Under the pieces are notes generated by a model that did not search any database, was not told where the DNA came from, and saw only the letters and a program-made list of their open reading frames with translations. This document shows, piece after piece, positions 26,247 to 33,249 of a stretch of 33,249 nucleotides of DNA. The DNA is from Dyella sp. ASV24 (GTDB taxonomy: Bacteria > Pseudomonadota > Gammaproteobacteria > Xanthomonadales > Rhodanobacteraceae). Made by a program: the position numbers and the translations under genes. Position 1 is the first letter of the stretch, and every line of letters starts with the position of its first letter. Location: positions 1 to 33,249 of the forward strand of contig NZ_JAELTQ010000044.1 in assembly GCF_016428905.1 (NCBI RefSeq), given 5' to 3'.

Positions 26247-26440
26247 ACTGCTTCCCATGTCACTAGGACATCGTTGTGCGGACCTCCTGAGGGTTCCGTT
26301 TCTGGCGGCAGGCCACATGCGTCCCTGCGCCCGACGCAAAACGTGCGGGCTCTGTGGCCATTGGCCTTAGCCTTTGGGTGTGGCATTCGCCATGTCACCG
26401 CTGGTGCGGGACCCGGTGATTGCCGAGCGTTAGACGTTCT

Positions 26441-27190
26441 TCAAAGCGTGAAGCTCGCTTCGTGCGGGTCAAAGCCGCCGAAGTCATTGACCGTGGTCAG
26501 TTCCAGCGTGTTGTTCGAATCAGCGGGGCTGCCAACCATCGCGAAGATCTCTTTGCCTTTGGCGGGACACATACCGCCTTTCGCCACCAGGTCATCAGGC
26601 TTGGCGTTCTTGAAGGAGACATCGCTGAAGGACACGTTGTAAGCGCTATCATTGGTGCACTCCATGGCGTATCCAGAGTCTCGCTTCAGGAGACGCCAAT
26701 GAAGTTGGCCGACAGCGCCATCCGGCGAACCGGGAAGGCCTTCTGGGCGAAAGAAGATCTTCAATCGCGAACGGACGGCCATCTGCAAGTAATTCATATC
26801 GCCATCGGCATGACCCGTCGGCTTGGGTGGAATCTCCAGGACGTTCAGATAGAACACGCTCTCCCGGTCCGCCGGCACTGTGGCGCCGGTAAACACAATG
26901 CGCAGTGTTTGACCCTTGCCTGGATCCACGCGTGCCATGGGTGGCGTGATGATGAAAGGCGCATTGCTTTTCTCGGGTTCCTCCTTTGCGTCACCGTCAT
27001 CCACCCACGCCTGGACGAGGCGCGCCTCCTTGTCGTTGTTGACCATACTCAGCGCCACCTCGCGATGTCCGGCCGGATAGACCACGCGCGTGCCATTGAT
27101 GACGATGCCTGCGTGGGCTGTTCCAAGACCTACAACGGCCGAGGTCAGCGCGAACATGGAGCGGTAGATGATCATGTGACTTCGTTTCAT
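26441..27190 (-). CDS. Periplasmic fimbrial chaperone (PapD/FimC family)
   Basis: A 249-residue chaperone that folds pilus subunits by donor-strand complementation and delivers them to the usher. After the signal peptide (cleavage near GTAHA), domain 1 has INGTRVVYPAGHREVALSMVNN, PFIITPPMARVDPGKGQTLRIVF and the signature DRESVFYLNVLEIPPKP. The subunit-anchoring lysine lies in RSRLKIFFRP. Domain 2 has a Cys pair (AMECTND and GGMCPAK). The short F1-G1 loop suggests the FGS subclass that builds rod-like or adhesin-tipped pili. It lies 67 bases after the pilin gene, in operon order pilin-chaperone-usher-adhesins. Confidence 0.93.
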   Translation of the reverse strand: MKRSHMIIYRSMFALTSAVVGLGTAHAGIVINGTRVVYPAGHREVALSMVNNDKEARLVQAWVDDGDAKEEPEKSNAPFIITPPMARVDPGKGQTLRIVFTGATVPADRESVFYLNVLEIPPKPTGHADGDMNYLQMAVRSRLKIFFRPEGLPGSPDGAVGQLHWRLLKRDSGYAMECTNDSAYNVSFSDVSFKNAKPDDLVAKGGMCPAKGKEIFAMVGSPADSNNTLELTTVNDFGGFDPHEASFTL

Positions 27191-27257
27191 TGCGTCTTCG
27201 TCGAACGATGGTGTGGCCCAAAGGCCAGCCTTGTCAGCGGGATTACCGCAGGGCCGA

Positions 27258-27860
27258 TCAGTTGTACTGCATGGAATAGGTGAGGCTCGTAATCACCGAG
27301 CCGGCGCTTACCGCGCCACCAGTCGGCGGGTTGAAGTACTGTGCGAGGTAATTGAGCGTCGCCGTATTGCCTGCAATGGTCGCAGCAGGCTGATTGTTTG
27401 CGGATATCGAAGTGGCCAAGTTGGTCACTGGGCTGTTGACGGCAAGATTGATGGCTTGCCCGTTGGCCGGATTGACCATGCGTACCTCTACACCTGTCGC
27501 AGTGCCGTTATTCTTCAGTGCACCGGTAACGGTATCGAGTGTCGGCGTCTGCGACGCTTCTACCCAAAGCGCGGCGGTCTTTCCGTTGGCGCAGTTTGTT
27601 CCACCACCGAGTGTCAATTGGAACGTGGTGTCGCCCGCTGTACTGCCTTTCGCCTGCAGCGCGGAAGCGCTGACTTCTGGCAGCGTCACGGTGATGGTGC
27701 CGGTGCCGTTGGCAGCGCCGCTGCCGGTGATGGTGCATGTCGCGCCTACGATCTGGCCGTTGAACGTAATGGTTCCATCAGCGGCGTATGCATGCCGGGC
27801 CCCCAGCGCGGCGGCACTGGCCAATGCGGCGGATACAACGAGAGAAAGGGTCTTGTTCAT
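27258..27860 (-). CDS. Major type 1-like fimbrial subunit (pilin)
   Basis: A 200-residue pilin, the likely shaft subunit. It has a classic signal peptide (MNKTLSLVVSAALASAAALGARHAYA), then ADGTITFNGQIVGATCTI with the first pilin cysteine; the second is in GGGTNCANGKTA. The C-terminus TSLTYSMQYN has the penultimate tyrosine. The start at ATG 27860 has AAGGA upstream; the frame to 27896 adds only non-signal sequence. It is the first gene of the operon, preceded by a dyad element and a hairpin that separate it from the autotransporter gene. Confidence 0.9.
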   Translation of the reverse strand: MNKTLSLVVSAALASAAALGARHAYAADGTITFNGQIVGATCTITGSGAANGTGTITVTLPEVSASALQAKGSTAGDTTFQLTLGGGTNCANGKTAALWVEASQTPTLDTVTGALKNNGTATGVEVRMVNPANGQAINLAVNSPVTNLATSISANNQPAATIAGNTATLNYLAQYFNPPTGGAVSAGSVITSLTYSMQYN

Positions 27861-27928
27861 GGCGATTCCTTGGCTAACTTTTCGTGTTCCTGCCACGCGC
27901 TGGAGCGGCGCGTGCAGTGGTAGGTGTG

Positions 27929-27945
27929 ATCCAACGATGTTGGAT
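27929..27945. promoter_or_regulatory. 7-bp inverted repeat upstream of the pilin gene (putative operator)
   Basis: ATCCAACGATGTTGGAT has perfect 7-bp arms around a 3-base centre, about 70 bases before the pilin start. That position fits an operator or activator site for the fimbrial promoter. No regulator is encoded nearby, so the binding protein is unknown. Confidence 0.4.
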
Positions 27946-27946
27946 A

Positions 27947-27987
27947 GCCGGCTGGTTCGATGAATCGACGGAGCCAGCCAAGCCGGC
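27947..27987 (-). terminator. Hairpin after the autotransporter gene
   Basis: GCCGGCTGG at 27947-27955 can pair with the GC-rich segment at 27974-27987 with a small bulge. It lies about 50 bases past the autotransporter stop (28037) in the direction of transcription, before the pilin promoter region. No strong U-tract is seen. It probably separates the two transcription units. Confidence 0.4.
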
Positions 27988-28036
27988 AGAAATGGAGCTC
28001 CGGTGTTGCAGTAACGATCGGGGTGTCGTTAGGGCG

Positions 28037-31000
28037 TCAGAACTGCCAGGTGAAACTGCCGTTGAACCCGCTATCCACGGCATGGCTTGCGATCTGGCCG
28101 TTGTAGGACAAGCTCAGCGACACGTCTTTAAGCACCTTGACTTGCATGCCGGCATCGACAACGGCTGCGTTCTTTGCCATCGGTGCACCGTTGACTACAA
28201 AGTCAGTACCGCCCTGGAAATGCTGGACGCTCGCTGGGTCGACATAACCGGACGCATGGCGCCAGCCCAGCGTGCCGAACGCCGTGAATGTGTCGCCCTG
28301 CACTACGAACTGGCTGGCAGCATGAGCACCGAGTGTGGCGTAGGTCACCCCATGGCTTGTTCCGTGCCCGGTGAGTGCCGCCGGGCCGTCATGCTCGTCA
28401 AAACCATTCTCACGGAGTTGCACATAGGCGGCCTGGGCAAACGGCTCGAGCGTGGTCGTATGGAAGTCCAAACGGTAGCCGACTTCGCCAAAAGCCTCGC
28501 TGTTATAGGCCTTGTTGCGACTTGATGTGGCGTCGGTGAAGCCGGGAAACACTTCGCTGCGGCTGACTGTCAGATTGTGTTGGGTGAAGGCAAGGCCGCC
28601 GTTCACATCCCAACGGTTCCAACGGCCGCCGGCATACAGGCCGAGATAGCCATCGTTGCTGGAGCTGTGTGAGCTGTATGCGGACTGGAAGGCCGTTTGC
28701 GTGTAACCGCCGGCCACACCGACGCGCGTATGCTCGCCCAGCCCCATATCAGCACCGACCAGGAAGCCTCCGACCGAATCGGTCAGACGCGCCGCATTGC
28801 CATCGCTGTCGAGGCGATCCCACGAACCAACAAACTTGCCCCACACGGCGATGCCGTTCGCGTGGGTCTGCACGGTGGGACCTGGCACGCTGGCCGACGC
28901 GTCGGAGTTCTCGTTTGCGGCCTGATAGAGGCGGCTGGTCACGGCATCGCGGATGAAGCGGCTGTCATCAAGGAAGGCCGCTTGCGTGCTGGCATGGATG
29001 TCCCCGGAGAGGCGATCGGCCGCGGCGAGAATCATGCGGTTGTTTGGCAGGCTGGAAACCGCGACGAACAAGGGATTGTCCGCAGGCAGGCTTTGCACGC
29101 CAGCGAGCGTTGCTACCTCGTTGTGTGTGCCACCCAGCAAATTCAGTGCCGCGGTCTGCACCACGCGCAGGTAAACGTTCTGCGCGTCGTAGCTCGGCGC
29201 CAGCGCCAGCACTGCGCTCAAGGTCGGTGTCGCCACCGTGGAATAGGTGCCGTTGAGCCCACCCTTTGCACTGAGCAACGTGTACTGCGTGCCACGGACA
29301 TAAGGCTGGCTGGGACTGGCCACCGCGGCGATGACTTGCAGGTTGCTGTCCGCATCGATCTTGGCCGAGCCCAGCACGGACAACTGGCTCGATGCATGCG
29401 GATTGATCTGCGCGATATAGGTTGAGCCGCTCTGCTGGTGGTACGTTCCGTTGACGGTCAGCGTCTGGTACATGCCCAGCCCGTTTCCCGGTGCGACGGT
29501 GCCGGTGACAGCGAGGCTACCCATCTTGCCGTTGCCCGTGAGCACACCCGCATCGAGCACGCTGCCAGCGAGCGAGCCCGTCAACTGCAACGCAGCCTTT
29601 GGACCGATACCGGTGCTACCCGTAAAGGTATTGGCGCCCGACAGTGTTTCCGTACCCCCCGCAATGATGACGCCGCCGCCTGTGCCACCACCGTAACCGC
29701 CATCGGTAAGTTGGCCACTGAACGTGCCAGCAGCGTTGGTGAGCTCCAGCGTGTTGGCGCCTAGCGCCACCGTGCCTGCGCCCGAGAGCGACGTGACATA
29801 AGCGGTGGGATCCACACGCGAAATGTCGAACGTGCCATCGGCCTGCAGGCCCGACGACGTAGCGATGCTGCCGGGGACGGCAAGCCCCAGCCAGCCCCCT
29901 TTATTGATGACGGTGGCGCCGGTATACGTATTGATGTTCGTCAACTGCGCGGAGCCGCCATTGGCAATGGTGAATGCGCCCGCGCCGGAGATCACGCCGG
30001 CAATGCCTTGTGGCGCCATATCTCCGGTGATCGCGTAACCCTTGCCGGTCGAGATGGGGTCTACCGAAACAAAGAACGGCGTATAGCCCGTGCTTTCGTT
30101 CTGCAGGTCGTACATCACGCTGTTGACCATGAAGAATTGGTAGCCAACGATCGCTAAGGGGGCGTCGCCACCCATGTTTGTAGGCTGAATGCTCAGCATT
30201 TGCGCAGCATTGCCGTAGTAGGGGCTCACTGTGGTCATGGTGGTGGCCTGAGCTCCAGGCACGGCACCCGTCATGGTCAGCGACGTGTTGGCGACTATGT
30301 TGCCTTGGGCATTTCCGCTTCCCGAAGCGAGAGGCTGCGCGTTCGGATCAACAATCCCTGCAGCTGTCTGAGTTGCAAGTGCCGTGTCGCTGAATATGTT
30401 GGTCATCTCAGGCGTGCCCGAATCGAGCAACGTCGGTAGCGTCACGCCAGGGCCGCTGTGGTTGAGGACGTAGGTGAACAGCACGCCAAATTCGCCGTGC
30501 CCTGGGCCACCCTGCACCGGCGCGCCCGATCCGGGGAAGGTTTCCGACGAACCGGACCAGGGCACGATCGAAGTGAACTGCGCACGGATCGCGGGATCAA
30601 GGTTCATGATGACGTGTGCGCAACTGCCGCACGATGTCGATGGGCCGGTACGAGCACCCAACTCGCTATTGGCGGCAACGACATAGCCGCTGGTGGTCAT
30701 CTGGCCAAGGACGCTCAGGTTGCCAGCGTCGAAAGGTCCGGCGCCGAAAATACCGCTCGGTTGACCGCTGTCGATTGTTGTTTGCCAGCCTTGGTCCAGA
30801 AACAACGGCTGCGCATTTTTAACTAGTGAGACTCCTTGGGGGGACAGGTCACCGGCCGCCGCTTCCGCCTGCAGCTGCGCATAGCCCGCTGGACTGTACC
30901 AACGGTAGCCAGGGCCAATGTAGTATGCGTAGAGCTCTCCTGCCTTTCCTTGAGAACCCAGGCTTTCTCCGGTTGAGTATCGCTGTGTATTAAGCGAAAC

Positions 31001-31531
31001 AGATAAGCCTTTCTTGTTTGGAGAATAGCTATCGACCAAAGTTGTAGTGCCTTGGTCTGCTCCTGGCTTATAGAACTGAATGCTGTTGGCGGTGACTGTC
31101 AATGTATCGTTACCGTAACTGCCATCTCCATATGCCAGCTGCTTACCGGGCGTGATGGTGCTGATAAGTGACGCGGGAAGCCATGGGACGCTCTTGTAGT
31201 TTTTTCCTGCATCGATGTTCAATGCAGTAGATCCCGTGTCGAGTAGCAAGGACTCAGGCGCACCACCATTCAGGCTGATGGTGATGTACAGATTCGCAAA
31301 CTGATAACTCTGATCCGGATAGGGGTTGAGCGGTTGCACCGGTGTCCACAAGGGATTGGTCGGGTGCTGATCGAGGGTGGGGAGGGGGAAAACCTGGATA
31401 GAGATCGGAATCTCATAGGGCGTGGTGCTTCCGCCCTGCCCATTGGTGTCCTGCGCGTGCGATATCGGCTGATACAAGGCCAACAGACAAGCCGCTGCCA
31501 GCGGCACCTGACGCAAATGATTGGAACGCAT
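28037..31531 (-). CDS. Autotransporter with pepsin-like (A1) aspartic protease passenger
   Basis: A 1164-residue type Va autotransporter. A signal peptide (about 1-26) precedes a passenger that reads as a two-lobed A1 aspartic protease: NLYITISLNGGAPESLLLDTGSTALNI with D98-T-G-S, flap-like AYGDGS (134-138 with Y134), PSGIFGAG (258-265), second site LPTLLDSGT (D370), and AIVGYQFFMVNSVMYDLQN near 460-478, matching the ILGDxFLRxYYxVFD block of pepsins. A CGSC (301-304) may form a disulfide. PATR-like beta-helix repeats (LSGANTFTGST, VAPGNGLGMYQTLTVNGTY) fill about 510-720, and the 12-strand barrel (about 895-1164) ends in phenylalanine (FTWQF). ATG 31531 follows a strong GGGGAGG. Protease activity and a cell-surface site are inferred; both catalytic Asp motifs are intact. 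Confidence 0.9.
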   Translation of the reverse strand: MRSNHLRQVPLAAACLLALYQPISHAQDTNGQGGSTTPYEIPISIQVFPLPTLDQHPTNPLWTPVQPLNPYPDQSYQFANLYITISLNGGAPESLLLDTGSTALNIDAGKNYKSVPWLPASLISTITPGKQLAYGDGSYGNDTLTVTANSIQFYKPGADQGTTTLVDSYSPNKKGLSVSLNTQRYSTGESLGSQGKAGELYAYYIGPGYRWYSPAGYAQLQAEAAAGDLSPQGVSLVKNAQPLFLDQGWQTTIDSGQPSGIFGAGPFDAGNLSVLGQMTTSGYVVAANSELGARTGPSTSCGSCAHVIMNLDPAIRAQFTSIVPWSGSSETFPGSGAPVQGGPGHGEFGVLFTYVLNHSGPGVTLPTLLDSGTPEMTNIFSDTALATQTAAGIVDPNAQPLASGSGNAQGNIVANTSLTMTGAVPGAQATTMTTVSPYYGNAAQMLSIQPTNMGGDAPLAIVGYQFFMVNSVMYDLQNESTGYTPFFVSVDPISTGKGYAITGDMAPQGIAGVISGAGAFTIANGGSAQLTNINTYTGATVINKGGWLGLAVPGSIATSSGLQADGTFDISRVDPTAYVTSLSGAGTVALGANTLELTNAAGTFSGQLTDGGYGGGTGGGVIIAGGTETLSGANTFTGSTGIGPKAALQLTGSLAGSVLDAGVLTGNGKMGSLAVTGTVAPGNGLGMYQTLTVNGTYHQQSGSTYIAQINPHASSQLSVLGSAKIDADSNLQVIAAVASPSQPYVRGTQYTLLSAKGGLNGTYSTVATPTLSAVLALAPSYDAQNVYLRVVQTAALNLLGGTHNEVATLAGVQSLPADNPLFVAVSSLPNNRMILAAADRLSGDIHASTQAAFLDDSRFIRDAVTSRLYQAANENSDASASVPGPTVQTHANGIAVWGKFVGSWDRLDSDGNAARLTDSVGGFLVGADMGLGEHTRVGVAGGYTQTAFQSAYSSHSSSNDGYLGLYAGGRWNRWDVNGGLAFTQHNLTVSRSEVFPGFTDATSSRNKAYNSEAFGEVGYRLDFHTTTLEPFAQAAYVQLRENGFDEHDGPAALTGHGTSHGVTYATLGAHAASQFVVQGDTFTAFGTLGWRHASGYVDPASVQHFQGGTDFVVNGAPMAKNAAVVDAGMQVKVLKDVSLSLSYNGQIASHAVDSGFNGSFTWQF

Positions 31532-31896
31532 ACGCCAACCTCCCCTCTTTCAGCACGCGCATGAGCGCGCAACGCATGTGATGCCCTGATTACAAGCGCA
31601 TCGAGCAGGTGCCTAGAGGGCTTTCAGCATCGATGCCTCAATGGGGCAGTGATCGGGCGCGTCGCGCCCTTTTGACAAATCCTAGACATCCGCGTGGCGC
31701 AGAGATATCGAAGAAGTTCTAGAAATGAGTCGGAATATCGCGCGATGTGCCAGCGTGGCGCCGTAGCGTTTTCGCGTAGAGGCCGGCGGGCGAGACCACC
31801 CAGCGAGCCTGCATGTGGCGTACGTCATCGAGCGCGATTAGCCGCAACGGATGACCAAGGCTTGGGAGGATCGCTGGCGGAGATTCGTCGAGTGGT
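31532..31896. other. 365-bp intergenic region upstream of the autotransporter
   Basis: No gene could be supported. It should hold the autotransporter promoter (- strand); no convincing -35/-10 pair was found. It holds a GGGCG/CGCCC hairpin followed by TTTT at 31655-31673, oriented as a + strand terminator, and a palindromic TTCTAGAA near 31717. Short frames on both strands have no recognisable content. Confidence 0.5.
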
Positions 31897-32667
31897 TCAG
31901 TAGTATCGATGATGCGTTGATCGCTCGGCCGCTTCATTCATGACGACGAGCCGGGAGGCTGCTTCGCTGATAAACGTGGCCACTTCCTCTGGTTGCGACA
32001 GCAGTGAGGCATGGCTTGCCCGAAGCGCGATAAGCTTCTCCGGCGCCATGCGAACCGCCATCTCCTGCTGATTCCGCGGCGAGATCATCCGATCCTCCGT
32101 CGATATCTGATACCACGAAGGCTTGAAACGCCAGGCGGGTCGCCGCATCACATCGCGAAACGTTGCGGCAAGTGGTGCTTTCTGCGTGACGCTAAGCGCA
32201 TAGCCCTCGTCTTGGGGTAAATCCTGGCAAAAGCTGAGATGAAAGTCGTTTTGCTTGATCCATAGATAGCCATCGCTATCCCGCACTAGGTTGTCCGCAG
32301 CGATTGGCATGCGTTGTTGCGAGATCAACTGTGGGCTTTCACCTGCGTCGGGTGCAAACGCGGCAATGAAAACCAGCCCTTTGACCTTGTCGTTGTTACC
32401 CGCCGCGGTAATGACAGCACCACCATACGAGTGGCCGACGAGGAGTACGGGCCCAGGCCGTTGATCGATCATCTGGCGCGTTCGTTCGATGTCGTGCGCC
32501 AGTGATGTCAATGGCAGATCGACGGCGTGTATCGACCGATGGCCCCTGCGGGCGAGTTCGATAATGACCTTATGCCAGTGCGCGGGTCCACCCCAGAAGC
32601 CGTGCACCAACACAATGGCAGGGTTGTTGTCGTTCGTATCCATCTCGTAGATTCCAATGTCAGTCAT
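31897..32667 (-). CDS. Alpha/beta hydrolase
   Basis: A 256-residue alpha/beta-hydrolase of the small esterase-like type (Abhydrolase_6). The oxyanion region is LVHGFWGGPAHW (20-31), the nucleophile elbow GHSYGG has S80, a likely acid is in STEDRMI, and the likely His is in RASHASLLSQPEEV near the C-terminus. Plant hydroxynitrile lyase/methylesterase-like and bacterial salicylate-esterase-like proteins share this pattern. There is no signal peptide, so it is cytoplasmic. ATG 32667 (MTDIGIYEMD) is chosen because conserved sequence starts there, though no clear ribosome binding site is seen; ATG 32643 is an alternative. The substrate is unknown. Confidence 0.87.
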   Translation of the reverse strand: MTDIGIYEMDTNDNNPAIVLVHGFWGGPAHWHKVIIELARRGHRSIHAVDLPLTSLAHDIERTRQMIDQRPGPVLLVGHSYGGAVITAAGNNDKVKGLVFIAAFAPDAGESPQLISQQRMPIAADNLVRDSDGYLWIKQNDFHLSFCQDLPQDEGYALSVTQKAPLAATFRDVMRRPAWRFKPSWYQISTEDRMISPRNQQEMAVRMAPEKLIALRASHASLLSQPEEVATFISEAASRLVVMNEAAERSTHHRYY

Positions 32668-33100
32668 GGGTTGCGACAAGCAATGAATCCGCGGGATGGC
32701 TTGCTGATGCAGGCGACCGGATGGATAAACACAAGCGCACCGCAGATCGCGAACCCTTTCTGCTCGCGATCCACGCGTTGAACAGAGCATCCCGGCAGGT
32801 AACAGTTGAAGTAGGGGAGCTCTTACCTGCCGTCCCACGTGCTCGCGGGAACACACAATCCCTTGCCTGCGGACTTGATCGAATCCGTACCGGTCTAGCG
32901 TGGCGTCACGCCAGGCAGATGCCGGTGCTTCATCTCACGCCCATGAATGTAGAGAACGGTGGCCCGAACGGGAATCCAAATAGTTCGATTTTTTTGGGCA
33001 GCGGTTGACCCGGGTGGAGCTCCCTCCTGGCCTATGCCATGCGGTGGATCCGGGATGGCCCGTGCAGCGGTCAGGCGTCCTGCTTGCCGACGGGTGATGG
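32668..33100. other. 433-bp region without a supported gene
   Basis: No coding region, tRNA or mobile-element feature could be supported. A weak CGAAC/GTTCG stem followed by seven Ts (32965-32995) resembles a + strand terminator, but no + gene precedes it. A 95-residue + frame (32721-33008) has no recognisable domain and is probably chance. Confidence 0.45.
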
Positions 33101-33249
33101 CTACGTTTGCGTCGAGGGAGGCTCGGGATGGGTAGACGTCAATCGCTCTTGCAGCTCGATCAACTGACTGATCTGGGTGAGCAACGTATGGCGCCTCTGA
33201 TCAGCGCGTTGTTCCCACAACGGGGTCGCTGAAGCGGGCGGTGCTATGG
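33101..33249 (-). CDS. C-terminal fragment of an unidentified protein (truncated by window end)
   Basis: The - strand reads 48 uninterrupted codons from the window edge to a TAG at 33101-33103. The peptide is charged and looks helical, with WEQRADQRRHTLLTQISQLI followed by ELQERL and then a Pro/Thr-rich tail, and its codons favour G/C in the third position. This resembles the end of a real protein, perhaps with a C-terminal coiled coil. No family is recognised, and the start lies outside the window. Confidence 0.45.
   Translation of the reverse strand, partial: IAPPASATPLWEQRADQRRHTLLTQISQLIELQERLTSTHPEPPSTQT

Noticed and set aside
32668-33100. Possible tRNA or attachment-site remnant near the GTTCG at 32983
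   Set aside because: No cloverleaf could be built; the T-loop-like string is followed by a T-run, not an acceptor arm.

Overview
The window is G+C-rich gammaproteobacterial chromosomal DNA. Gene content points to the Xanthomonadales, most likely Rhodanobacteraceae (Dyella, Luteibacter or Rhodanobacter-like): an Entner-Doudoroff operon behind a GntR regulator, a cyoABCD-SURF1 cluster divergent from an MFS transporter, and a sigma-type chaperone-usher fimbrial operon. This placement is inferred from content and order, not from any database search. No tRNA, rRNA, CRISPR array, transposase or phage gene was recognised.

Layout. (1) 1-5462: cell-surface glycan genes: a GtrB-like glycosyltransferase, a zinc-ribbon methyltransferase and a GtrA-like membrane protein on +, a second methyltransferase on -, and a large GT-C-like membrane protein on +. 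(2) 5513-11362: a GntR/UTRA regulator divergent from zwf-pgl-edd-eda, which takes glucose-6-phosphate to pyruvate and glyceraldehyde-3-phosphate. The intergenic region carries helically phased TGGTA/TACCA half-sites and an 18-bp palindrome. (3) 11476-14741: a class C-like serine hydrolase and three small exported proteins (one lipoprotein, one DUF2501/YjjA-like). (4) 14791-21085: SURF1 and cyoD-C-B-A (cytochrome bo3 ubiquinol oxidase) on -, and a divergent MFS transporter. (5) 21097-27860, on -: pilin, chaperone, usher and two tandem paralogous tip adhesins. (6) 28037-31531, on -: a 1164-residue autotransporter. (7) 31897-33249: an alpha/beta hydrolase and the 3' end of an unidentified gene.

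The standout is the autotransporter. Its passenger begins with what reads as a complete two-lobed pepsin-like (family A1) aspartic protease: DTGS, a YGDGS flap motif, a GIFGAG motif, a second DSGT, and a C-terminal IVGYQFF...YD motif. PATR-like beta-helix repeats and a C-terminal outer-membrane barrel follow. Pepsin-like enzymes are rare in bacteria, so one built to be displayed on the surface beside a fimbrial operon deserves attention. A second oddity is the usher, whose first predicted extracellular loop carries six tandem octapeptide-like repeats (G-T/S/N-Y...).

Genes appear to work as local modules: glycan modification, glucose catabolism under a local regulator, respiration, and surface attachment/proteolysis.
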